From: Skermanella aerolata KACC 11604
Lineage (GTDB): Bacteria > Pseudomonadota > Alphaproteobacteria > Azospirillales > Azospirillaceae
Direction of reading: 5' to 3'
DNA length: 64,000 bases
Assembly (NCBI RefSeq): GCF_000936425.1
Contig: NZ_AVFK01000020.1
Coordinates: forward strand, 62,001-126,000
Shown here: positions 41,127 through 52,863 of the stretch, piece by piece
Numbering within the stretch: the first letter of the stretch is position 1
Layout: the number at the start of each line of letters is the position of its first letter
Notes under the pieces: generated by a model
Told to the model about the DNA's origin: nothing
The model's database searches: none
The model's input: only the letters and a program-made list of their open reading frames with translations
Program-made: the position numbers and the translations under genes

Positions 41127-42299
41127 TCAGACGATGAACACCGTGTCGATGCCGTGCTGGAAGTCGGTGATGATGTCGCCGGCGCCCTTGTAGAAGATGT
41201 CGGCACCGAGGCCGCCGGTCAGGACGTCATGCCCGGCGCCGCCCTTCAGGATGTCGTGGCCCTTGCCGCCGGTGAGCACGTCGTCGCCATCGCCGCCATA
41301 TAGCTTGTCGTCGCCCGACCCGCCGACCAGGATGTCCTTGCCCTTGTCGCCATAGGCTTCGATATCGACATGGGTCTTGGAAGCGTCGAGCACGTCCTTG
41401 CCGTCGCCGCCGTTGAAGACGATCTTGTGCAGGTCGGTGCCGGCGAGGTTCTTGACGGTGAACTTGTCGTCGCCGCCGCCGCCGTTGACCACCAGCTTTT
41501 CAATGTTCTTGTCGTTCAGGGTGAACTGCCCAAGGTTGATGCGGTCGAACAGGAAGTCGTTGCCGCCGGCCTTCACGACGAACTCGTCACCCGCCTGATT
41601 GGCGCCGTTGACCACCTGGGTATCGGTTCCGGACCCGCCGTTGTTGGTGTCGGAACCGTCGCCGTTGTTCCACACGATGGTATCGTGACCGGCCCCGCCG
41701 TTGTGCTTGTCGTTGCCCCGGTTGCCGACCAGCAGATCGTCCCCGTGGTCGCCGTTCAGCTCGTCGTCCGCCGAGCCGCCGAACAGCTTGTCGTTGCCGT
41801 CGCCGCCCCAGGCCTTGATCTTGACTTCCGTGGCGCTGCCGTCGAGTTCGTCGTGCCCCTTGCCGCCGTTGAACCAGACTTCCTTCAGGTCCGTACCGGC
41901 AAGGCTGTGGATCTTGAAGATGTCCTTGCCGCCGTTGCCGTTCAGCTCGAGCTTCTCGATGTTCTGGTCGTTGAGGGTGAAGGGGAAGGGGCTGACACGA
42001 TCGAATAGGAAGTCGTGGCCGCCGGCCTTCAGCGCGAACTTCTCGTCGCCGTCGCCGCCGTTGACTTCCTGGACGTCGTGGCCGCTGCCGCCGTCGTTGA
42101 AATCGGAGCCGTCGCCGTTGTTCCAGATGATGCGGTCGTGACCGTGGCCGCCATTGCTTCGGTCGCTGCCCCGGTCGCCGATCAGCGTATCGTTGCCGCC
42201 CTTGCCGTTCAGGACGTCGTCGCCGTCGAGACCCCGGATCAGGTCGTTGCCGTTGCCGCCGTCAAGAACGTTGTTGCCGTTGTTGCCGATGATCGCCAT
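41127..42299 (-). CDS. RTX (hemolysin-type calcium-binding repeat) protein with an internal duplication
   Basis: A 390-residue secreted protein built of GGxGxDx-type nonapeptides (GGNGNDLIRGLDGDDVL and many others), which bind Ca2+ outside the cell and form parallel beta rolls. A block of about 140 residues is present twice: each has HDxIxWNNGDGSD, a GGSG.D.Q.VNG segment, DFLFDR, FTLNDxNIEKL and a LAGTDL segment. The C-terminus IITDFQHGIDTVFIV ends with an acidic residue and hydrophobics, the usual PrtD-class signal. There is no enzymatic domain, so it may be a surface or matrix protein. GGAG precedes ATG 42299. Confidence 0.92.
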   Translation of the reverse strand: MAIIGNNGNNVLDGGNGNDLIRGLDGDDVLNGKGGNDTLIGDRGSDRSNGGHGHDRIIWNNGDGSDFNDGGSGHDVQEVNGGDGDEKFALKAGGHDFLFDRVSPFPFTLNDQNIEKLELNGNGGKDIFKIHSLAGTDLKEVWFNGGKGHDELDGSATEVKIKAWGGDGNDKLFGGSADDELNGDHGDDLLVGNRGNDKHNGGAGHDTIVWNNGDGSDTNNGGSGTDTQVVNGANQAGDEFVVKAGGNDFLFDRINLGQFTLNDKNIEKLVVNGGGGDDKFTVKNLAGTDLHKIVFNGGDGKDVLDASKTHVDIEAYGDKGKDILVGGSGDDKLYGGDGDDVLTGGKGHDILKGGAGHDVLTGGLGADIFYKGAGDIITDFQHGIDTVFIV

Positions 42300-42426
42300 G
42301 GTGATTTCTCCAGTCGCTTTGAAATGAAACCCATGATGGGTCGTTGCATTCGCAAGGGTTTGTCTGTTGTTCGGCGGTGCATTCCGCTTCACGAACCGGA
42401 TATTGACGGCAACGGACAATGAGAAA

Positions 42427-42442
42427 TGTCACCTGGGTGACA
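42427..42442. promoter_or_regulatory. Palindrome TGTCACC-TG-GGTGACA upstream of the RTX operon
   Basis: A perfect 7-bp inverted repeat around two bases, 128 bases before the RTX start and 181 before the CheY-like gene. Candidate operator. The remaining 323-base gap between these divergent genes is AT-rich at 42480-42560 and shows no other feature. Confidence 0.5.
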
Positions 42443-42622
42443 GGCGATTCACTTTTCAGTTCTCTTGTGGGTAAATCCGTTTTCTAATATAGAGCTCAAG
42501 TTTAATAAATTATTTCTTGATAAAATGATGCATATGGCAAATACGGTCGGTTTTTCATTTAACGTTGGCGTTGGTATGGAATTCCGCGTTCACTTTGGAG
42601 AATCATATCGAGGAGACCGCCC

Positions 42623-43012
42623 ATGGCCATTCAAGCTCACGTCCTTGTCGTCGACGACGAGGTGCTGGCGGCGATGGCGCTTCAAAATGTCCTTCAGCGG
42701 CGAGGATTCCGTGTCAGCGTGGCGGGAGACGGGCAGCAGGCGCTGGAAATCTGGAACCGCGACCCGGCCGACGCGGTGGTCACCGATCTGAAGATGCCAC
42801 GCATGACCGGCGACGAATTGGCGGTGCGCCTGCGCACCCTGGCGCCGCATCTGCCGCTGATCGTCGCCAGCGGCTACCTGTCGGAAACGGTCGAGCAACG
42901 CCTGCGCCACGATGTCGACGATCCGATCGAGATCTTCACCAAGCCGATCAATCTGGCCGGCGTGCTTCGGGCGCTGAGCACGATGCTGGCGCGCGAGAGG
43001 CCGGATCATTAG
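42623..43012 (+). CDS. Single-domain response regulator (CheY-like)
   Basis: 129 residues made up of one receiver domain. The acidic pocket VVDDEV and phospho-acceptor Asp55 (VVTDLKMPRM) are intact, with the Ser switch in VASGYLSE and the Lys of FTKPIN. There is no output domain, so it works by protein-protein contact or as a phosphate sink. GAGGAG lies before ATG 42623. No partner kinase next to it, but several orphan and hybrid kinases lie in this window. Confidence 0.92.
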   Translation: MAIQAHVLVVDDEVLAAMALQNVLQRRGFRVSVAGDGQQALEIWNRDPADAVVTDLKMPRMTGDELAVRLRTLAPHLPLIVASGYLSETVEQRLRHDVDDPIEIFTKPINLAGVLRALSTMLARERPDH

Positions 43013-43063
43013 GGGCTGACTTATACCAACCGCGTTTGAGCCTGACTGGTCTGGGACGTTAGA

Positions 43064-43170
43064 TGTCGGGCTGAAGAGGCCCGACCTACGTCAGCGTGCT
43101 CGTGTACAATGGCGGAGCGCCGGTCAATAGGATTGCACGCTTTCGTAGGTCGGGCCTCTTCAGCCCGACA
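43064..43170. repeat. 27-bp perfect inverted repeat around a 53-base spacer
   Basis: Left arm 43064-43090 (starts TGTCGGGCTGAAGAGGCCCG) is the exact reverse complement of 43144-43170. Each arm is itself a partial palindrome (CGGGC..GCCCG). Words such as GTAGGTCGGGC and GCCCGAC recur in REP/MITE-like intergenic repeats. It lies between the CheY-like gene and the pgm stop and could also fold as a transcript end for both. Confidence 0.75.
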
Positions 43171-43244
43171 GCTCTGCTGGAATTCAACGGTTAAGCTTCA
43201 ACGCCGTTGGCGTCTTGGCGTTCCTGTGCGTCCTGCCCCGCCCC

Positions 43245-44927
<1,683 letters not shown>

Positions 44928-44933
44928 TTACCC

Positions 44934-46187
<1,254 letters not shown>

Positions 46188-46389
46188 CGTGCTGTTCCTT
46201 CTCTTGGCGCCTGATGGTCGCGGACACCGTGGGCATGCCTTTCGCACTTCGGTCCGAGTATAACAATCAGGGCGGAAAAAGGGAGCTTTGTTGCAGCGCA
46301 GCGATGCTTTTGTTCAGAGGGTTAACCCCTCCTCGCTGGCATTGCTTGAATCATCTTGAATTAATAATCACGTCCGGTTTGCTGAGTTT

Positions 46390-46854
46390 TCATGCTGGGT
46401 TTGGGAGATGGCCGCCGCTGTCCGTTCTTTTCAGCGCGCTCTTTACTGCTCTCACCAGTTCAGGAATGGTGAAGGGCTTCTGAATCGCTATAGTATCTGG
46501 GCTGAGCGATCGGCCGATCAAAGGATCGCCTGTCACGAATACGTATGGAATATGTATGGACCGGTTTATTTTCGTCATGGCCGAGACACCGCTTCCCCGG
46601 CGCAGCCACTCGTCGACGATCATAAGGTCGGGGTTGTACTGAATGGCCGCCGCTACCGCGGCGTCTTCGGTGGTCGCGGTGGCGCATATTTCATACCCCA
46701 TTTCCTGGAGCACCTCGGCGAGAAGCATGGAGATCACGGCCTCGTCCTCCACGATGAGGACGCGGGGCGTGCCGCCGGCTCGTGCCATCCCGGAAGCGCC
46801 CGCCTGCCGGCCGGTGCGATTGTCGATCAAACGCCCATCGTCCATGTTCATCAT
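46390..46854 (-). CDS. Response regulator, receiver domain only
   Basis: About 154 residues, with an N-terminal 27-residue tail and one receiver: VLIVEDEAVISM pocket, phospho-acceptor Asp in LMIVDEWL, Thr of FVTGDP and Lys of IQKPFT. Starts at 46854, 46851 and 46845 are all possible and none has a good ribosome-binding site; the frame runs up to 46962. Divergent from the giant CheB/CheR kinase, with which it might exchange phosphate. Confidence 0.82.
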   Translation of the reverse strand: MMNMDDGRLIDNRTGRQAGASGMARAGGTPRVLIVEDEAVISMLLAEVLQEMGYEICATATTEDAAVAAAIQYNPDLMIVDEWLRRGSGVSAMTKINRSIHIPYVFVTGDPLIGRSLSPDTIAIQKPFTIPELVRAVKSALKRTDSGGHLPNPA

Positions 46855-47064
46855 GCTGAAATATCCAGTCCGCATCCAGCCGGCCCGGCAATTCGCTCCA
46901 GCGACTTGTGTATTCCGGGCAAGACTAAAGTTGGGCGAATGTTTACATCCGCCTTGTTCCATTTAAACATATCCGATGGCGCAGACCGGATAGGAGGGTC
47001 GGAATCTACTCATGCCCGGATTTGCCTGGATACGGGGACCATGTGTCATTTCAACACGGCTGCC

Positions 47065-47092
47065 TGTGACGGATGAGTGGGGATGCGTCACA
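47065..47092. promoter_or_regulatory. Inverted repeat TGTGACG-N14-CGTCACA before the CheB/CheR fusion
   Basis: Perfect 7-bp arms about 90 bases before the start of the fusion gene and between it and a divergent receiver gene. Spacing (28 bases overall) is compatible with a dimeric regulator; a candidate autoregulatory site for the LuxR-type domain of the fusion protein. Confidence 0.45.
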
Positions 47093-47182
47093 GTAGATAT
47101 GTGGTAGTATCAAATTACACGCGGTTACCCGCAGGAATTCGCCGTGCCCGACGGACGGAAACATCTGGAAAACGACTGTCTA

Positions 47183-50100
47183 ATGTCTGGAACGCCATCC
47201 AATCCGGCCGAGTCCGTTCCGCTGCCGAGTCATGCCCTTCCAACATCGACGGGAGAGACCGGTGATGCCCTGGACTTCTCGATCGTCGGCATAGGCGCCT
47301 CGGCGGGTGGTCTGGATGCTTGCCGGAAATTCGCGGACGCCCTGCCGGCCGGCAACGGCATGGCCTTCATCCTGGTGCAGCACCTCGACCCCACCCATGA
47401 AAGCATGATGGTGGACCTGCTGGCCGACAATACGCCGATGACCGTGGTTCAGGCGGTGGATGGCATGCCGGTGGAGCGGGATCACTTCTATGTCATTCCG
47501 CCTGGAACGTATCTCTCGGTGGCAGGCGGAGCCCTGCGTCTTTCAGAACCGCTGGCGCGGCACGGTGCGCGCCTGCCTTTCGATTTCCTGCTGCATTCGC
47601 TGGCGGAGGAATGCGGCGAGCGGGCCGTCTGCGTGATCCTGTCCGGAACTGGGGCCGATGGCAGCCTTGGACTGAAGTCGGTCAAGGAACTGGGGGGACT
47701 GGTGATCGCCCAGGACCCCGCCGAGGCGGCCTATGACGGCATGCCGCGCAGCGCTATCGCAACCGGTCTGGTCGATATCGTTCTGGCCGCCGCCGATATC
47801 CCGCGGAAGCTGGTGACCTATGACCGGCGCATGAGGCTGACGCGCCGGCCGGGAAATTCTCCTGCCCAGTCCGAGGGAGGCGACTGGCTGCCCGCGATCA
47901 TCGAGTTTCTTCGGACCAATACACCTCACGACTTCACTCTATATAAGCAGGGCACCTTGCGGCGCAGGACCGAGCGCCGCATGGCGATGGCCGCGATCGA
48001 GCCGGAGGAGTCCGGCCGCTATCTCGATATTCTGAAAAGCGACCCTAAGGAGCTGGACCTTCTGGCCAAGGACCTGCTGATCAACGTCACCAGCTTCTTC
48101 CGCGACGGCAAGGTGTTCGATCTTCTCGCGGAAAAGATCGTTCCCGGTCTGGTCGCCGGGCGGAAGTCCGGTCAGCCGCTACGGATCTGGAGTGCTGGAT
48201 GCAGCTCGGGCGAGGAGACCTATTCTCTCTCCATGCTGTTCCATGAACGGATCGCCGCCCTGAACCCGAGCCTGAAATTGCAGGTCTTCGCCTCCGACGT
48301 CGATCCCGATGCCATAGCCTACGCCAGGGAGGGGCTTTATCCTGAAACGATCGATGCGGAGGTTTCCCCGGAGCGTCTGAAGCGCTTCTTCACGAAGGAG
48401 GATCATGGTTACCGGGTAACCTCCGCACTGCGCGAGTCGGTGGTGTTCACGGTTCAGGATGTGCTTGCCGATCCGCCTTTTTCGCGGCTCGACTTCATTT
48501 CCTGCCGCAACCTGCTGATCTATCTCGGTGCGGAAGCGCAGGCCAAAGTCATTTCGCTCTTCCATTTCGCTCTGCATGAAGGCGGTCTGCTGCTGCTGGG
48601 GAACTCGGAAACGATCGGCGCCGCCGAGGGGCGCTTCGAGGTGATTTCCAAGCAAGAAAGACTCTACCGGCGCAACGGCGGCCACGGCAAACCGGCCGAG
48701 CTGGGCTTCGCGATGAACCCCGGCGGCGGAATGCGGATGCCCACGCGTCCGGGACAAGGCCCGGCATCCCCGCGCCCCGGCGTCCTGGCCGAACTGTGTC
48801 AGCGTCTCGTCATCGACTCGTGCGCACCGGCAACCGTCCTGATCAACCGTAAGTATGAGTGCCTTTATTTCCTGGGGCCGACCGACGCCTATTTGCAGGT
48901 GTCGCCGGACTACCCGATGCACGATATCATCGCCATGGCGCGTGACGGCGTCCGGACAAAACTCAGGCAGGCGATCCAAAGGGCTTCCCATGAAAACACC
49001 CGGATCGTCCTCGACGGCGGCAAGGTAACCCGCAACGGCGACCTGTTCTCGTTCAGCATCGCCGCCCAGCCCGTCTCGAACGATGGCGAAGAGTTCCTGC
49101 TGATCTGCTTCATCGACGGGCCGAAGGTGGAGCGGAAGCCGGACGGTCAGGCTGTCTTGCAGGATGTTCCACGCGTCCATGAGCTTGAGCGTGAGCTGGA
49201 GGCCACGCGGCGCGACCTTCAGGACGCCATCCATAACTTCGAAGTGCTCAGCGAAGAGCAGAAGGCGATCAACGAAGAAGCGTTGTCGGTCAACGAGGAG
49301 TATCAGTCCACCAACGAGGAACTGCTGACGTCGAAGGAAGAGCTGCAATCGCTCAACGAGGAGCTTACCGCGCTCAACACCCAGCTTCACGAGACCCTGG
49401 AGCGGCAGCGTACGGCGTCCAACGATCTTCAGAACGTCCTGTACAGCTCCGAGGTCGCGACGCTTTTTCTCGATATGGACCTCAACATCCGCTTCTTCAC
49501 GCCGGCCACCAAATCGCTTTTCCGCGTCATCTCCAGCGATATCGGCCGCCCCCTGGCGGATCTCAAATCGATCTCGGCCAACGACACTCTCATGGCCGAT
49601 GCGGCAATCGTATTGCGGACGCAGGCCCGTGTCGAACAGGAGATCGAAACTCTGGACGGCTCCTGGTACATCCGCCGCGTGATGCCCTACCGCACCCAGG
49701 AGGGTGGGGTTGAGGGCGTCGTCGTCACCTTCGTCGACATCACGGAGCGAAAGCGCGTATCCGATGCGCTGGTGGTGGCGAAACAGGAGGCGGAACAGGC
49801 AAGCGCCGCGAAGTCGCGCTTTCTGGCCGCGGCCAGCCATGACCTGCGCCAGCCGCTTCAAACGCTGACACTTCTTCAAGGACTGCTCGGAACGGCCGTG
49901 GAAGGCGACAAGCCGAGGAGGCTGCTGGAGCTGTTCGAGGCGACGCTGGCGGCGATGTCGGGGATGCTGAACACGCTGCTCGACATAAACCAGATCGATG
50001 CTGGCATGATCCATCCGGATATCGCCAGCTTCCCGGTCAGCGACCTACTGGACCGGCTGAAGAGCGAATTCACCTATCATGCGCAGGCCCAGGGAATCGA

Positions 50101-51571
50101 TCTGCGCGTGGTTCGGTGCGGCGCCACGGTCAGGAGCGACCGGAACCTGCTGGCGCAGATAATCCGCAATCTGCTTGCCAACGCGTTCAAGTATACCCGG
50201 CAGGGCAAGGTGCTGCTTGGCTGCCGCCGCCGCGAGGGACGCATCGTCATAGAGGTATGGGATACCGGGATCGGCATCCCGGAAGGCGAGCTTCAGTCGA
50301 TCTTCGAGGAGTACCGCCAGCTTGACAACGCGGCGCGCGAACGGAAGCGGGGCATGGGGCTCGGCCTCTCCATCGTTCAGCGTCTGGGCAACCTGATGGG
50401 GCATCGTGTCGGCGTTCGCTCCTGGCCCGGCAGGGGCTCGGTCTTCTCGATCGAAGTGGAGCTTCAGACGACAGGGGTAGTATCCTTGCCGGGAAGCCCT
50501 GTCGGGGACGGTGCCGTCACGTCGGCGCAAGCCGTCCATCGGACCGGAAAGATCCTGGTCGTCGAGGATGACAGCGAAATGCGCGACTTGCTGGAACTCA
50601 TCCTTACCGACGGCATGCATCGCGTAACGACGGCTCCCGATGGCGTCTCGGCGCTGAAACTGGCGATGCGGGACTCTTTCCAGCCCGACCTCATGATCGC
50701 GGACTACAATCTGCCGAACGGAATGGACGGGTTGACGGCGGCGGTAAAGCTGCGCCAGCATTTTAACCGCGATATTCCGGTCATCATCATGACCGGCGAC
50801 ATATCGACGGACACCCTGCGCAGCGTGGCGCTGGAGCGGTGCGTGCAACTGCACAAGCCGGTAACGGGTGCGGATTTGCTGAAGACGATACAGCGGATGC
50901 TTGCGAATTCGCCCGCTGCCGCCGCACCGGCGGACGCCCCGCCCGGCTCATCCGTGATCTTCGTCGTGGAGGACGACAACGCCGTACGGGCGGGGATCAG
51001 CAGGGTGCTGGAGGAGGGCGGCCACGTCGTCGAGAGCTATGCGGACGGCGAAACTTTCCTGGACGCCTATCATCCCGGCCATGGATCATGCCTGTTGCTG
51101 GACGCCAATCTTCCGGGGATGAGCGGGTTCGATCTGCTGGAGCGGATGTCGGATGCGGGTCACCGCGTGCCGGCCATTATGGTCACTGGAAACAGCGATG
51201 TCCGGACGGTGGTCCATGCCATGAAGGCGGGAGCTTCAGACTTCATCGAGAAGCCGGTCAGCCGGGAAGAACTGCTTGCCAGCGTCAGGCATGCGCTCGA
51301 AGAATCGCGGGATGAGAAGGTGATCGTCTCACGGCGGGAAAAGGCTGTTTCGCAGTTGTCCAGCCTCACCGAGCGTCAGCGGCAGATCATGGACATGGTC
51401 CTGGACGGTCATCCCAGCAAGAACATCGCCGCGGATCTTGGCATCAGCCAACGCACCGTCGAGAACCACCGGGCCGAGGTCATGCGGAAGACCGGCACGA
51501 AGTCCCTCCCGGCGCTGGCTCGGCTGGCGCTCGCCGCCGCCCGGAAAGGCGGCGACGAACCGGCGGCGTGA
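47183..51571 (+). CDS. Giant CheB-CheR-PAS-kinase-REC-REC-LuxR fusion
   Basis: 1462 residues from ATG 47183 (a GTG at 47144 is also possible). Residues 30-215: CheB methylesterase with Ser40 (GIGASAGG), His67 and Asp159. Residues 235-490: CheR methyltransferase (LYKQGTLRRRTERRM, IWSAGCSSGEETYS, CRNLLIYL). Then a segment to about 660, a coiled coil with repeated NEE motifs (residues 680-750), a PAS domain (about 755-870), HisKA with His886 (ASHDLRQPL), ATPase (about 960-1090), receiver 1 with Asp1174, receiver 2 with Asp1307, and a LuxR-type helix-turn-helix (about 1395-1450, RTVENHRAEVMRKTG). All catalytic residues are intact. It could carry a signal from sensor to DNA in one chain. Confidence 0.93.
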   Translation: MSGTPSNPAESVPLPSHALPTSTGETGDALDFSIVGIGASAGGLDACRKFADALPAGNGMAFILVQHLDPTHESMMVDLLADNTPMTVVQAVDGMPVERDHFYVIPPGTYLSVAGGALRLSEPLARHGARLPFDFLLHSLAEECGERAVCVILSGTGADGSLGLKSVKELGGLVIAQDPAEAAYDGMPRSAIATGLVDIVLAAADIPRKLVTYDRRMRLTRRPGNSPAQSEGGDWLPAIIEFLRTNTPHDFTLYKQGTLRRRTERRMAMAAIEPEESGRYLDILKSDPKELDLLAKDLLINVTSFFRDGKVFDLLAEKIVPGLVAGRKSGQPLRIWSAGCSSGEETYSLSMLFHERIAALNPSLKLQVFASDVDPDAIAYAREGLYPETIDAEVSPERLKRFFTKEDHGYRVTSALRESVVFTVQDVLADPPFSRLDFISCRNLLIYLGAEAQAKVISLFHFALHEGGLLLLGNSETIGAAEGRFEVISKQERLYRRNGGHGKPAELGFAMNPGGGMRMPTRPGQGPASPRPGVLAELCQRLVIDSCAPATVLINRKYECLYFLGPTDAYLQVSPDYPMHDIIAMARDGVRTKLRQAIQRASHENTRIVLDGGKVTRNGDLFSFSIAAQPVSNDGEEFLLICFIDGPKVERKPDGQAVLQDVPRVHELERELEATRRDLQDAIHNFEVLSEEQKAINEEALSVNEEYQSTNEELLTSKEELQSLNEELTALNTQLHETLERQRTASNDLQNVLYSSEVATLFLDMDLNIRFFTPATKSLFRVISSDIGRPLADLKSISANDTLMADAAIVLRTQARVEQEIETLDGSWYIRRVMPYRTQEGGVEGVVVTFVDITERKRVSDALVVAKQEAEQASAAKSRFLAAASHDLRQPLQTLTLLQGLLGTAVEGDKPRRLLELFEATLAAMSGMLNTLLDINQIDAGMIHPDIASFPVSDLLDRLKSEFTYHAQAQGIDLRVVRCGATVRSDRNLLAQIIRNLLANAFKYTRQGKVLLGCRRREGRIVIEVWDTGIGIPEGELQSIFEEYRQLDNAARERKRGMGLGLSIVQRLGNLMGHRVGVRSWPGRGSVFSIEVELQTTGVVSLPGSPVGDGAVTSAQAVHRTGKILVVEDDSEMRDLLELILTDGMHRVTTAPDGVSALKLAMRDSFQPDLMIADYNLPNGMDGLTAAVKLRQHFNRDIPVIIMTGDISTDTLRSVALERCVQLHKPVTGADLLKTIQRMLANSPAAAAPADAPPGSSVIFVVEDDNAVRAGISRVLEEGGHVVESYADGETFLDAYHPGHGSCLLLDANLPGMSGFDLLERMSDAGHRVPAIMVTGNSDVRTVVHAMKAGASDFIEKPVSREELLASVRHALEESRDEKVIVSRREKAVSQLSSLTERQRQIMDMVLDGHPSKNIAADLGISQRTVENHRAEVMRKTGTKSLPALARLALAAARKGGDEPAA

Positions 51572-51595
51572 GGCGGCTTCCGGTTCCTCCGGGGA

Positions 51596-51814
51596 TCAGG
51601 AGCGTTTGCGGCGGTTGTCCCAGACCGCGGAGTCCGGATCGTCGGCCGGCAGGCGGCTGAGGATCTGGTTGCAGATCGCCTCGGCACTGCGGTCGTAGAC
51701 CTGCCACTGCGCCAGGGTCAGCTTTTCCCTGAGCATCAGCATGCGGCCGACGAGATAATGCTCGCTCAGGCCCAGCTTGACGGACACCGTTTTCAGCTTC
51801 GAATGCTCGCCCAT
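51596..51814 (-). CDS. Small hypothetical helical protein, 72 residues
   Basis: Starts MGEHSKLKTVSVKLGLSEHY with GGAG five bases before ATG 51814. Polar and helical, ending NRRKRS. No domain recognised; the segment VSVKLGLSEHYLVGRMLMLREKLTLAQW could fold as a small helical bundle. Same strand as, and 65 bases downstream of, the NarL-type regulator, so probably in one transcript with it. Confidence 0.6.
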   Translation of the reverse strand: MGEHSKLKTVSVKLGLSEHYLVGRMLMLREKLTLAQWQVYDRSAEAICNQILSRLPADDPDSAVWDNRRKRS

Positions 51815-51878
51815 GATAATCTCCATCTGCCGCAGCCGGCGGTTATGCTTTGTCAATATGTCGGGGCAGGAGGAACCC

Positions 51879-52553
51879 TTACGCCGAGACGGCGTACAGG
51901 TTGCGGGTTGGGGTGGGCGCGCCATCGGCGGTGAAGCCGTTGTTCATGGCCCAGATCGCGGCCTGGGTGCGGTTGTTGACGTCGATCTTGCGCAGCAGGG
52001 TCTTCAGGTGGACCTTGACGGTCGCCTCGGTGATGCCGAGCTTGATCGCGATCATCTTGTTGCTGGCGCCGGTCACCAGGGCCTGGAGGATTTCCTGCTC
52101 ACGAGGAGACAGGCCGCGGATCGACTGCTGCGGGCTGATGGCGTTCATGTCCAGCAGCATGGAGGCGAGGTTGGTCGGGAACACCTTCTCGCCCAGCATG
52201 ATGAGCTGGAGCGACTGGATCAGGGCTTCCGGCGAGACGTTCTTGATGAGGAAGCCGTCGGCTCCACCACCCATAGCGGCGCGCAGGACATCCACCGTCA
52301 GGTCGTCGGCCAGGACGACGACGCGGGCGGACGGGAAGGCTTCGCGGATGGCGCGGAGGTCGGCCTCGTCCTTCACCGGCTGACCGCTGATGACGAGCTC
52401 CGGGGCTGCGTCGGTTACTTCGGCCGACAAAGCCAGATCAATGGTGTTGTACTCCGAGCCTACTTCAAAACGGGTTCCGGCCAGTAGATGCTTAAGTCCT
52501 TCGCGGAAAAGACGGTTGGCTTCGATCAGAACGGTGCGGCTATTGTGCGTCAT
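51879..52553 (-). CDS. NarL/LuxR-type regulator with a degenerate receiver domain
   Basis: A 224-residue regulator. Residues 1-120 have the receiver fold but the phospho-acceptor position is lost (APELVISGQPV where a LxxDxxMP is expected) and the acidic pocket is replaced (VLIEANRLF), so it is unlikely to be switched by phosphorylation. Residues 150-210 are a good LuxR helix-turn-helix: LSPREQEILQALVTGASNKM, then ITEATVKVHLKTLLRKI. AGGAAA precedes ATG 52553. Similar atypical regulators control differentiation and surface traits in Azospirillum relatives, but I cannot assign this one. Confidence 0.88.
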   Translation of the reverse strand: MTHNSRTVLIEANRLFREGLKHLLAGTRFEVGSEYNTIDLALSAEVTDAAPELVISGQPVKDEADLRAIREAFPSARVVVLADDLTVDVLRAAMGGGADGFLIKNVSPEALIQSLQLIMLGEKVFPTNLASMLLDMNAISPQQSIRGLSPREQEILQALVTGASNKMIAIKLGITEATVKVHLKTLLRKIDVNNRTQAAIWAMNNGFTADGAPTPTRNLYAVSA

Positions 52554-52675
52554 GATTTTGGTTTCCTAAGAATGGCTGCCCAGTAGCTTGAAAATGAGGG
52601 CCGGAGTGAAAGTCGTATTCAGTTGGTGTCTTCGTTGGTCTCAATATTGTCTCAAAAAGTGACCGATATAAAGGG

Positions 52676-52692
52676 AAAATTAATATAATTTT
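52676..52692. promoter_or_regulatory. AT-rich palindrome AAAATTA-ATA-TAATTTT
   Basis: Perfect 7-bp arms around three bases, 123 bases upstream of the NarL-type regulator start. Could be an operator, an H-NS/MucR-type site or an UP element. Confidence 0.4.
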
Positions 52693-52832
52693 AGGTATAG
52701 ATTTCGCTCCTGCGGGGGTGCCGCGCCGCCAAAATGCATAGGCTCACCCCATGGCCTTGGTTGAGTGAAGCAGTCTCGGAATTTCTATCAGGGGTTTTGG
52801 AACAAAGCGGCGAAGGCGCGCCGCCGCCATCC

Positions 52833-52863
52833 CGCGTGTCCGGCCGGTAACACCGGACACGCG
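52833..52863. other. 11-bp perfect hairpin, first of a chain
   Basis: CGCGTGTCCGG (52833-52843) pairs with CCGGACACGCG (52853-52863) around a nine-base loop. It directly abuts the next hairpin with no bases between them. Part of a structured transcript or a double terminator. Confidence 0.7.

Noticed and set aside
39284-41137. 617-codon open frame on the plus strand
   Set aside because: Antisense to the type I exporter, whose ABC motifs are intact.
41127-42299. CRISPR-like or tandem DNA repeat in the region of GCCGCC-rich words
   Set aside because: The periodicity is 27 bases of coding sequence for RTX nonapeptides, without spacers.
37954-42622. TolC-like outer-membrane channel for the RTX exporter
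   Set aside because: None is encoded next to the exporter or anywhere in the window. It must be supplied from elsewhere.
42465-42791. 108-codon plus-strand frame overlapping the CheY-like gene
   Set aside because: It runs through AT-rich leader DNA and then out of phase through the receiver domain; no ribosome-binding site.
48179-50014. 611-codon open frame on the minus strand
   Set aside because: Antisense to the CheB/CheR fusion; no ribosome-binding site and no recognisable domain.
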